Shown here: piece by piece, positions 35,901 through 47,900 of the stretch
Layout: the number at the start of each line of letters is the position of its first letter
Position numbering within the stretch: position 1 is the stretch's first letter
Assembly: GCA_013339765.2 (NCBI GenBank)
Contig: CM023452.1
Location: forward strand, 156,220,806-156,284,805
Direction of reading: 5' to 3'
Origin: Haemaphysalis longicornis
Taxonomy: Eukaryota; Arthropoda; Arachnida; Ixodida; Ixodidae
DNA length: 64,000 nucleotides
The notes under the pieces: generated by a model
Told to the model about the DNA's origin: nothing
Databases searched by the model: none
What the model saw: only the letters and a program-made list of their open reading frames with translations
Made by a program: the position numbers and the translations under genes

Positions 35901-38900
35901 CTAAGAACAAAATCTGTACTCGCCACCAAGCGACACGGCAGAGTGCCGGGGATGCTGTCTGTATGCTCGGTAGGGGCGATCTCAATGTCCGGGTTTTGAC
36001 AGTGGATGATAGCAGGTGCCGACGAGAGCAAATCCCACCCCAGAAGGAGCTCGTGAGAGCAGCAATACAAGACCTTGCACTGGATGTGGCCCCTAATTCC
36101 CTCTACCAAAACATACACTGTACAGTATCCACGTGGCTCTAGCGCAACTTAATTAGCCCCACACAAAGAGGGACCAGTGTACGGGGTTCTTACTTTTCGG
36201 AGCCATGAGCACAAATTTCCGCTAATGACATATATGCTGGCTCCAGTGTCAACGAGGGCACTAACATCAAAACCTTCAACTTTCACATATAATGTATTTG
36301 ACGGTCTTTCTGGAGGAGTTCTTGGCTTTTCGACTGATGCAGTTTCTCCTCCAAAAACTGCAGGTGCCAGTTTTCCGATTGGTAGTCAGTAGCGTGGGAC
36401 ACAGGTCATACAGGCGAGACAGAGCGGCGATATGGAGATGGCGAGGGTGATAGGTGGCAACGTCAGGCACACTCGTTGCGAGGCGTATCAACTAGGGCCG
36501 CAGGCGGCGGCGAGTGTCATGGTGAAGAGATGTACTTATTCCGCGGAGCGCCGCAGGGAAAGCGGATGTCACGTTCAAAAGATGCATATCCTCGCCTCTC
36601 ACCCTGATGACGTCGACGACAGAAATGGGAAACGTGTCCGCGGATTCCACAATAATAGCAGACACTCGAGAAATCCCGGTGGACAGGTCGGACGCCGGTG
36701 TAGCCAGCCTGTGGGGAAGCTGCGGGAGAGATGGTGCGCAAAATGTCCATGAGCCGGCAGGACTTGTATTGGTAAGGGTGGTTTTGCTGCGATCGCCGAA
36801 TAGGACGGTACGGTAGGGATAGGAACACAAGGCGTCGTTGGGATGATACACGTCATGGAGTCTGTCTGGCAAGGTTGCAGAACTAAGGGGTGTCCGTGCG
36901 AATGTTATCCCGTGAGGAAACAGGTGGGTCAGGCAGCTGCAGCTCTTCGCGGATGATACTGCGTGTGAGAGCCCGTACATCCACGTTCCCTGGCATCTCA
37001 GTGACCCAAGAATCCTGGTGCAGACAAATAGATTGTAGCTTGCCCAGACGTTGACACGTTGTTTGCACATCGCTGGCGCTTGCAGGATTTTGGACTGCGA
37101 GAGCGTTGAATGCAAAAAGGATCAATGGCCTTCACTGTTGGCTTCCGGCATCTCAGCATCCACACAGCGACCAAGAGCAATGTACGGGGCGTACGTGTTT
37201 TCAGGGTGTTGGACACAGGAAGCTAGCCTCCTTTTGGCAACGTCCGAACGATGCTTGGAGTTCCGAAAATGTTGCGCAGCTCCTGCCTAAAGCTGGCCCA
37301 GTCAGTAATCCTGCCTTTGTGGTTTAGGAACCGTGTTTTTGCCACCTCCGTCAGGTAGAAGCCAACATTTTGGAGCTTGAAGGAGCCGTCCCATCAGTTA
37401 AAAGCACTCACCCGTGCGTACTGGTCCAACCAGTCATCGACATCCTCACCGCGGAGCCCGGCGAAAAGTGGTGGGTTGTGCTGGCGGCTGGTGCTGTAAA
37501 TGTCGGAAACGCAGCAGGGGCGGAGCCAGCGTTTTGGCTCCCGGCTTCACGCTGCATGGCCTCTGGGGGTAAATGGCGACCGGAAGGGAACTCTAGGGGG
37601 GGGGGCAGTCGGCAGGCGTGGAGGGTGACATGGAGGTAGAGCTCCACCATTTGTAAGGACCTTGAAGTCCTTCATTTGGTAAAGCAGCCGTCATGGAACA
37701 CACGCTCAGCTGGAGGTGAAGAGAAAGACCACGAGGCGATGGGATGGAAGATGAGGTATGGGATAGTGACCATTCGGTAACTGTAGTAGCAGCCAGGGCA
37801 GTGCATGACTAACTGCTCACAATATAGATACGTACGTATAATGCATATCGCGATGGAAACATATGGTGCACGTGCTAGATAATGGAGAACGGCAGTGCGC
37901 CAGATGCAGCAGCCGGCATTGCCAGCGTCCGCAGACTCACAAGCACCAACGACCAAGACATCACAGGCTTCGCCAGCGACACGCGCGAGCAACTCTGAAG
38001 CTGCTCTATGTGAGAAGCTGCTCTATGTGAGATCACCATCATCACAGCCTCTCGTCGGCCGTCTCGCTCCGAGCAGTACACCCCTACTTCACAACTGCAC
38101 CACCCGATGGCATCGAAACTGTGCTCTTAGTGCCGGCCCAAACAACGTCACTGCTGCCCATAACACGTCGTAGTAGCGGTGTGAAATGTGGAAGTTCTTC
38201 AGCCCTCTCATTTTTCTTCTCAGTTAATGAAACTCCTTTCGGGGCGAGCAGAGTGAGTGGCCCTCTTTTGAGCGGCCACGGTTATACCAACCCAGCACTC
38301 CCACTGGAAGCTCCCACCGCTTCTTTCCCCCCGCCGCAGTGAGAAAACGAGAACGTGCACCGAGGAAGCGCGCCAACCCTCGGTAGGCTCACCTTGTCGG
38401 GCCGGAATGTGAAGATGGCCGAAGGGACGCCAGCCAGAAAGTTGAAGGCCGTGTTGTCCATTCCCCCGTGGGTCAGGTACACCCTGCAATGTTGCACACC
38501 CACACGCTACCATATGGCCGTGTACCCCGCACACCTCGCCTCAATGAGCCCTCTCGACACCTGCATTTTGGAATGTAGCTAGGAAAGTGGGGCGAGTTTC
38601 CAGCCAGGCACGGCGAAATCATCATCATCATCATCATCATCCACCATAGGAAGAAGGCCTCACTCGTAGGCTTCCACTCCCAATGCAAAGTGCACAGGGA
38701 ATGCAGTACAAGCTATCCAACGCTGCTGGCTGGAAATATCACGTTGCCGACGCATAACACAATTTGGGGCGAAATTGACCAAGAAGTGGAGTCAGCTTAA
38801 TGGCTTTCCTTGCACAGGAATCTCAGAAGGCATACGGGCACCAGTTCCAAGTGTTTGCATCCCCATTTTGGCTGCACTTAAGCTTTCGCTGGAAAAGCAT

Positions 38901-41900
38901 CGTACACTATATTTTCCCCGTGTCAGCCTCCCCTTATGTGTTGTGCCTGTTGCGTTCAGGTTGCATACAGCACTCATAGTTGTCGCATGACGAGGACCAA
39001 TCTTCAAGTGGCTGCTCAATGAACCAGAAATGCCAAATTGGAATGACACGCGTCTCAGTGCAGTTGATGCACCACAGAAGAAGGCCGCTTTTGAGGAAAC
39101 TATGTGCATGCATTTGAGACAAGTATAGCCAATCAAGAAACGTTTACACACAGACAAGCCCATCACTGGAAAAGAAGAAACACCCAAAATGGGTGATTCC
39201 TTTGGTAATTTGAAAAATCATATTTTTGTAATGGGTCAGCTGTATGAGTTATTTGGCTGCGATTTCCAGATACAGTCACGATAGCTAAAACAAGCGATAA
39301 AAGAATCAGACAGAGTGTCATTAATTATGCCAATTGCACATCATTGTGTCATTGTGCTCCTTGGAAGCACACGCAGAAAACGGTACGCATAAACTTTAAA
39401 AAATTTCTTCAGGCCCTCAAGTCCGCTTATGTGGTGTGAAAGTGAAAGGCAACAATTATCAGACTTGTCCACAGCTGCATCGTGTTTGCATCTCTTTCTT
39501 CGCTTTAATTTCAGTCTTCATCTTTTGACGCTTAGCACTCCAACGGGCAGACTGTACGCCATTCACGGGGCCGCTTCCCCCCCTCAGTGCGAGCTCGCCT
39601 GAGCGAGCACCCATCGTAATCACGTGCCGTCACAGTCACCGGCCGTGTGACACGCACCGGGCTCATTCGTGTCCCATGGTGCCCGGATAGGAGTGCTGTG
39701 GTTAGCGTACTTGGCTGTGGGTCTGGTGGGTGACACAGGTTCATATCCCACGCGAACCCAAACAATTTCTTATATATTTGCTTTCTGTTTACCGCGACGG
39801 CCGTTTTGGCACCATTCGTGTTGACAGCGGCATCAGCAACAACTACAGACACACAATCGGTGCACCCAAAAATAAACGCCCCCCTAGTTTATACACACGT
39901 TCATTCACTCATGGTAGCAATAAAGGGGTGCAGTTAGAGCACGTGCATGCTTGTGGGCGGTGCTCACGTGAGGTTCTGGACGACCTTCTCGTACCCCAGC
40001 CAGTAGTCGTACAGCGTCTGCGTCCTGTTGAAGGGGACCTGCATACAGAGCCCGGCTCAGCTGGCCGTCCCCCCGTTCCAAGGAGGCCCCGCTCTGGGTG
40101 CCACACATGCAGGCCGACCGACTCGATCGTTAACATTCAGGGGGTGGTCAGACGATAACAGCTCGTAGGTCATGTGGTCCCGTTACTTTTTAAAGATGGT
40201 ATTCTTTCTTGGACTATTCAAACCCAAAACGTTAGGTCTGTCTGTCAGTCTGCCCCTCGATTTAGCCACCCAGCCACGAGTTAAAAGAATACTTGAACGA
40301 GGCAAAGCTTTTCCAAACCACGAAATCTGGAAACACACGTTATGCTTGTCAACACCCTTCAGCAACAAGAAAACGTTAGGCATAATTAGAAAAACCCATC
40401 AATCAATACGCAAGCGGTACTTGCGATGTTTGTTTAATTAAAAATACATGGCTGCTTGGTTTTTGCGATAGGAAATTAAAAGTTACCCGTTGAAAACAGT
40501 GCTTTGACCCAAAAAAGCAAAAAGCACTCATGCCCGTGGCTAATTCCTTGTGGTGGCATTCCAAGAAGCCCCACAGTAACAAAGGTTCCAGAAGATGCCA
40601 CGTGAGCCGTGGAACGCGGGAAAATTGGGCTGACTGCAGCCAACCTCCACCATCGTGGCGGGAGCTGGAGGGGAAGAGCGTGCCGGGGGGGGGGGGGGGG
40701 GCGAAAAGGATTTGCACGGCAGAGGCGGAACACCACCATCGTCTTTGCAACAAAGTGAGCAGATATTCAGCCAATTCTTCTTCACAGGCCAAAACCAAGC
40801 TGCCATTCGCTCAGAACACTTGCCTCGACAGCAGTACGTCTGTTTCAAAGCAAGGCATTAGTGGGGTCAGTGGGGCCAGAAAAGCTTTTGCAGCGCACTC
40901 AGCTTCTCCCCCTTGGCTATGCAACGCAGCTCTGCTTTCTAGGAGAGGCCCACCCACCAGTTTGGTGGCGTTCCCGAGGAACCAGTTGAGCACGGGCGAG
41001 GCGTAGGCGAAGAACATGATCCCTGCAAGGACAAGGGGACACGGGTGGGACACTGGTTCTCGCACACCACACCTCGGGGCCGTCCCAAATGAGGCTGTCT
41101 CACTGACCGGACACGCAGTTGTCCACGTTCACGTAGCCTACGCCCCCTCTGTCCAGCAGCAGCAACTTGTCCTGCAACAAGAACGGACGACAATAACAAC
41201 TGCAGTCCCTGGGGAGAAATTAACCGGGTGGAGCAGGTGCACGTGGAGCTGCAGTGTCGTCGAGCTGGAAGCATTGTTAGCGGACTCGTCAAAGTATCAG
41301 ATCGAATTGAATGGAAGCCGAGGTTTTCTCCAAATTATGTAGTCCTAATTAAAGTCATAACCGACCTTATATTCGAAGCTCAGTATAGCGATATGGCAAC
41401 TCTGGTGTGACAATCTTCCAACTATTTGCGAGCTTCCAAAAAAGCCGCCCGCATCTTCCCACGGGGGGAACTCGAGTAAATGCGTCGCATCTACTCGAGT
41501 CAAGCAAAGCGTCACGTCAAGCGAAAGCCAAGCAAAGACGCCCTTGACTGAATTCCGAACGCGCGCTCCGCCGCTTATATACGTTGAGGGGACTGCGTAA
41601 GCTGGTCCCAGTCGACGACGTTGGCGTACTTGTAAAGCGGCGTGGACTCTAGGGGTTTGAGCCAAGCGCGGATGTTGCTTCGCCGGAGAACGGCACACCG
41701 GTTATATGCGCAGCGCGCCCGAAGGAGAGGAAACCGCGGAAGAGAGAGTACTGCACATGCGCCGGCCCCAGCGCGTCTGCCGCGGCTATGACGCAACGTG
41801 CCGCGGCTATGACGCAACACAATCCAACACAATCCACTTTAATCCAATCCAATCCAAGCCAAGCCAAGCCAAGCCAATCCAATCCAAGCCAATCCAATCG

Positions 41901-44900
41901 AATCCAATCCAATGCCCCTCGCGAGAGAGTGTTCGAATCCAATCCAATGCCCCTCGCGAGAGAGTGTTCACTATCGCCTCGACTCGACGCGCATGCGCAG
42001 TGAGCGTGCGGACTACGGACGCCAACGCGGGTGACATCGTGAGTTACTGAAATGCTCTGCATTTAAAAGCCCGACAGCAGGGTTGGAAATGCAACAAAAA
42101 GGTTTCAGAATCAAACGTACAGGTTGCATTCACTGGGGGGGGGGGGGGGGGGTGGCATGCATGCGGGCAACCCTGCATGTGTGCAGCCATGTACCCAGGG
42201 CTGGATTAGCGAGGGGGGGGGGGGGCACGTCAGGGGCTCCGCTCGATCATATGAAAAAAGTGTATCTCGAGTGCTCGCTGCCCGCATTGAAAGTTGAAGG
42301 TAGGGGCTTCAGCCTCACATTCAAACCGAAGCTGACTAACTCGTAACAGGTGGGGAGGATTGGGGGGCCCCTCACGTTATGGTTGACAACCTTCGAGTCC
42401 ATTTCAATGTAATTTAGTTATTCCTACTCCTCTTCCTTGTTTTCCCAAGGTTTATGAGAAGACGTCTTGGACCAAAAGTCGTGGGTACACAGCTTGACGG
42501 GGCCTAAGAAGCCACATAAAAAAGGCCCCGAGCTCGGATCCGGTCTTTTTCGGCACAGGTCGTTCCGGTAGTCTTTTCGGTATTTCTAAGTACGCGGCCG
42601 TTTCCGCGCGCGCACTTTTCGGTATTAGAAAAGGTCAGGCATGCGAATAATGAAATAGTGTCTGAAGAATATTGTAAATTGTTTAAGCATGAGGGACGTT
42701 ATCTGTAAATATTGACAACTTAAGCACTGCCCTACGGGCTCATGCACAGTTTCTGCCAGAAATTTCAATGTATCGCGCTTGACAAGGAAGTTCGTTACGA
42801 TGAGGACCCGTTCAAATAAAGCTAGTGGATTAGTTGAATCGCATAAGCGTGATTGATATCGACTCGACATTTCTCGCTGAATGGTCAGCGCTCTGAGCAT
42901 TCAGCTAAAAAATAACCATATATGCGCGCATATATGGTTATTTAAATGTTCAAAGGTTGTGTAGGCCACTCGCGGGGTCGTTCGGCTTCAGCCCGCGCCT
43001 CTGTGCTGTAGCCTCCGCAGGCTGAGCAACAACCGTTGCGGAAGCTACATGTCCGCGCGGCTCCATTCGTAGCGTAATTCTCTAGGCGCCAATCCGTGTG
43101 CACGCAAACGCCGGCGGGCCAGCCCGACCCCAGCGGCTCGCTTCGAGCTGGGGAATCAGCAGGCCTAGGCGGTAGCTCAGGCGTGTACGCCAAACAAAGA
43201 AACAAGGTCTGTTTCCTTTCGGGATGACGAAAGCTGTGTCCACTAAAAGCGCATCCTGCGTGCGGCCAGGCCCCTTCGATGCCGTCTTGAAAACGGACCT
43301 CCGCCGATACTCGGGGACGGTACGCTGTTTGTCCCCGTGGGCGCTTTTCGCTTTGTAGATCCGACGAGGGCGCGTTGAGTCGAAATAAACAGGTTTTTTG
43401 GACTCGACGCACTCATGTATAAGCGGACGCGGTGAGTCGAAAAGCCGTCGGGGCGAGTCCGTTCGACTCGCAGGCAGGGGGTGGGTTGACGCGCTCGTCG
43501 GGCTGAGCCGGCGGGCCGTGGGGAGCTGAATGCCGTATTTATACGATTATAACGCCTCACCGATTGTACCACGCGGGTAGGTTCACGCAAGAAAATCCGA
43601 AAAAATAATTCGACGTCGGCTTTACCCCGCAGGTGTAAAATGCATTAACTGCTTACCTAGAAGAAGGAGATTTCATTTTGCGTGTGCAACTGTGGCAGCC
43701 AAAAATAAATTGTGCTTCGTAAACTTGCTTATCCAGCTCCGGCAGGGAATAAAACTATAGTGGGAAACATTGAAGCTGTTTGCGATTTCAAGTGTCTTGA
43801 CCTTGATAATTCTACGTGTGACGGGCTAATTGCAATAGTAGAAACATGTGTAACCGCTGACCAAGGTATGTCATTTAGGAATGAGTGCACCGAAATTCAC
43901 TCACGTGATATTGACGGATTTTTTATTTGGATTGAGTTAGAGTTTGGGAGGACCTCGTGCCTATGATATTGTCGCTGGCCGATTTAAAACCTGTTTCGCT
44001 TTTGAGCTCGATTGTAACGTGCACACAAATTTTAAGGCTAGATTTTAGCAAAAGAAGGCGCACGCTAGAATCGTAAAAACCGTGTACATGGACGCGACGG
44101 GGGCGGGGTGAGTTGAGTGGCGGGTTCAGCTTACCTCGACGCGTCCGAGTTTATATGAACCCCGTCTAAAGAATCGAGGTGAGGGGAGCGGCGGGGTTCA
44201 CGGAAAAGGGGCTACCGTATTTTCACGATTCTAACGCGCACCCTCTTTTGCTAAAAGGTAGCTTAATATTTGTGTGCGCGTTACAATCGGGCTCAAAACC
44301 GAAATAGGCTTTAAAGCGGCCAGCAGCATTGCCATGCGCAACGGACACGAAATACCCGCAAAATCCAACTAAATCCAATAAAAACAATCCGTCAACACCA
44401 CGTCAGTGAATTTCGGCGCACTGATTCCTCAATGGCATGCCGCATACCCTGGTCAGCTGTTGCACATTTTTTTGTGCTTCTGCTTAGCCCCTAACGCTTA
44501 GAATTATGAAGATCAGGGCACTTGAAATCGCAAGCAGCTTCAGTGTTCCCCGCTATAACTTTATTTCCAGCAGCAGCTGGATAAGGAACCTTGTGAAGCA
44601 CAATTCATTTTTGGCTTCCAGAGCTGCATACGCCAAATAAAATCTCCCTCTTCCAGGTACGTGGTGTCATGTCTTTTCCATCTGCGCAGTACCGTCAGTG
44701 TCACATTTTTTTTTTCGAATTTTCCTGCGCGAAGTTACCCGCGAGTTACGATTGGGGGCGCGTTAGAACCGCGCAAATACGGTATTCTGCTGCCCGCGGC
44801 CCGCCGACTCAGCCCGACGAGCGAGCTAACCCACCCCTTGCTCCGAGTTGACTGGACTCGCCGCGACGGCTCTCTGACGCACCTCGTCCGCTTATACATG

Positions 44901-47900
44901 GGGGTGTCGAGTCCAAAAAACCTGTTTATTTCGACTCAACGCGCCCTCGTCGGGTCAATGTAAACGGGGCTATATACGCGTGAGGGGTCGAGTTAGCTGA
45001 ACCTGACAGTCCACGCGACCCTCCCTCGTCGGGTCCATGTATCCGGGGCTTGTAATGAGCCGGAGGACGGCACGGACCAAAGGGCGGCTCACAGATCTGG
45101 TCCCGCTTGGGCGCGGCGGCAGGAGGAGAGGAAGGAAGTGCATAATAAAGAATACGCCGACCACAAGAGAAAATAAAACAATGACGTTTCGGCACCCCGA
45201 ACGGGAGCCTTGTTCACACTAAAAGCATAGACAGAAAGCTAAGAGTTTAAGTAGGATGAAACACGTGACCTAAACACCTTGCGTAGGCGGTGGGAAGATT
45301 GCCGTCAGTGCGGTGCAGAGTGTTTTTGTTAGTCTGTATCATTATAGATTCAAGACACAACCTCGAGGCGAAGTCCTTCTCGGTGGCGACAACACGTGAC
45401 TTGCCCCAGTCTATCTCGTGGTTTGACGATTGTGCATGTTCCGCGAGGTCATTAGTGGACACTTTTCCTTTCTTTACGTCATTACAATGCTCTTTCAACC
45501 GTCTTTCGAAATTTCCAGATTCCCCTATGTACAATCTATCACAGTTCGCGCATGGCACTTCGTATACAACACCGGGAAATCGTTCTTTTGGTAAACTATC
45601 TTTCACTTTCACAAGAGCGTCCTTTAGCTTCTGGGTAGGAACGTGGGCAACGTGCACGTCATACGTCCGCAGGACTCGGGCCAAAGTCTCACTCACTCCC
45701 GGCACGTACGGAATGCTGCATCTTTTTGAGCATCTTTCTGAGGCTGCAGGGGCGCGATCCAACTTCTTTTCCACCGAAGTCACGAAGGAATCTGAGTAGC
45801 CGCTTGCAGACAGGTCGCGGCGTACACGTTGGACATCAGCCGAGCGGTCGGCCGCCGTGGAGCAGATAGTGCGAGAACGTTGCATTAAAGAAGACACCAC
45901 GGACCTCTTGTGCGCTGCAGGGTGCACTGACTTGAAGTTCAAGTATCGTCCCGTGTGCGTGCTTTTTCTAAAAACAGTGAAAGATAGTTTAGTACCATCG
46001 CGTTTGATTAGAAGGTCCAGGAAGGGCAATTCCCCGTTGTTTTCTTTTTCCACTGTGAACTGAATCGAATCTTCAATGCAGTTTAAGTGATGCGCAAATG
46101 AGTCCAAATCTTCTTTCTCAATTATGCAAACGCAGTCGTCAACGTAGCGAAAGAAAATCTTCGGGGCTGGAGAGAAGAACGAAAGCGCTCGTCGTTCTAC
46201 AGACTCCATTGTCCAATTGGAAGCCCCCATGGCTGTACCGTGAACTTGCTTGTAAAAACACCTTTAAACACGAAGTACGTGTTCGTTAAACAGAAGAATA
46301 AAAGCCTCACAAGGTCCGGCACGTCAATGGGCGTTCTTTCCGGGAGGGTGGGGTCAGAATCCAGTGCGTCTTGGCATACTTGCACTGCCAAGTCAATTGG
46401 CACACTGGTAAAGAGGGACACCACATCGAACGACACCATGATTTCACTATCGTCCAGCGAGAGGTCCTTGGCTTTTTTTTTATGAAATGGCTTGAATTGT
46501 GGACGTGAGTGGGACTCTGACCGACCAGAAGGGACATAAAACAATGCAAGTAGCCAGAAAGCCTGTAGAGGGGGGACCGGGTGAAATCCACGATGGGTCG
46601 TAACGGAGTAGCGGTCTTGTGAATTTTGGGAACGCCGTAAAGAGCCGGGGCTGATCCGTTGTGGCATAAGAGCTTGTAGTAAAGTGGCTTATGTAGCGCT
46701 GGGATGACCCGGAAAACGTCAGCAAGTAGCTTCTGCAGATCCCTTTGTAGTTTCGACGTCGGGTCTTTGTCAAGGCGAGTATACGTGTCTCCGTCAGAAA
46801 GCAACGCGTGCACTTTATCGTCGTAGTCGCTCCTGTTCATTATGACAGTCGCGTTGCCTTTATTTGCAGGTAGCACAGCGATGTCCGTATTATCACGGAG
46901 GGTCTTGATGGCTCTGCGTTGGTTAGACGTAAGGGGAGATTCCCGAGTACGGGTACGCAGTTTGGAAAGAACACCTATTGCCCGGGTGCGGGCTTCGTCA
47001 CGGCGGGACGGTTCCACACGGGTGACAGCCCTTTCTACAGCACAGACCACTTTCTTAACATCTGATGCAGGGCCAACATAAAGTTGAGGCCTAAATGCAA
47101 GACGTCCAGTTCCGCACGATTCGGGCTGTAGCTGGAAAGATTATGGACCGTGGCATTTGCACTTTCAGGGCGGGTGCTTCTTTTCTGACGAGCCATCATT
47201 GACTCCAACTTGTTTGTTTGTGAGAACTCGCTTTGACCTGACTGCACCCTTGCCTTGTAGTTAGCGTGTAGCTGCACGCTTGGGAAGTCTACGCCACAGT
47301 GATGCTCCAGACGGCGACGTGGAAAGAATGCTTCATTCTTCAAAGACCTAATCTTCTCTCGACAGTCAAGGATCCTTGCTTGTGGAAGGCAACATTCCGC
47401 TTTTTCGACCGCAAGAAATCCAGCCTGTGTGGGAACCAGCCTAGGCAGGCGTAGAGAAGGGGGGATGAGGCCACGGGCTTTGCAGGTCAAGTTGAAATCG
47501 AGGTGTCCCGGGAAGGACGACAGGCGGCAGGTCAAGGAGACGTACCTGCGGACTTCTGTAACGAAAGAGTGGCCGTACGCCCGGCGGAGGTTGATGAAAT
47601 CGAGGCTTCGACGGACGCCCGTCTGATCGGGAAGGACATGGAAGTACATAATAAAGAATACGCCGACCACAAGAGAAAATAAGACAATGACGTTTCGGCA
47701 CTCCGAACGGGAGCCTTGGTCACACTAAAAGCATAGACAGAAGGCTAAGAGTTGCGTAGGCGGGGGGAAGATTGCTATCAGTGTGGTTCAGAGTGTTTTT
47801 GTTCGTCTGTATCATTATAGATTCAAGATACAGCCTAGAGGCGAAGTCCTTCTCGGTGGCGACAACGCGTGCCTTGCCCCAGTCTATCTCGTGCCGGACC

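Larger units (their letters stand above)
32653..37819 (-). mobile_element. Gypsy LTR retrotransposon 1, decayed
   Basis: Two LTRs flank gag, protease, RT, RNase H and integrase remnants in Gypsy order on the minus strand. A polypurine tract (GGAGGGGGAAATTAA, 32873-32887) precedes the 3' LTR, and the sequence next to the 5' LTR starts TGGTGGAGCT, a possible primer-binding site. All domains carry frameshifts or stops, and the LTRs differ by a deletion of about 50 bases, so it is an old insertion. It lies in intron E-F in the same orientation as the host gene. No target duplication is recognised. Confidence 0.9.
43357..44957. repeat. Large inverted repeat with ~0.73 kb arms
   Basis: 43357-44085 and 44213-44957 are imperfect inverted copies of each other with a 127-base spacer. 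The outer ~170 bases share CGACGAGGGCGCGTTGAGTC and ATAAACAGGTTTTTTGGACT. The inner ~550 bases of each arm is a TA-flanked MITE in opposite orientation. The pair could arise from two opposite insertions plus duplication, or from a fold-back element. Confidence 0.8.

Noticed and set aside
40685..40701. G-quadruplex as a functional regulator near exons B-D
   Set aside because: Pure homopolymer runs also occur at several other places in the window and are more simply explained as slippage-prone tracts.
41814..42050. Coding frames of 70-137 codons
   Set aside because: They translate a pentanucleotide microsatellite and its flank.
43210..43590. Minus-strand frames of 115-156 codons left of and within the inverted repeat
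   Set aside because: They are not conserved as frames in the inverted partner arm, so they are probably non-coding.
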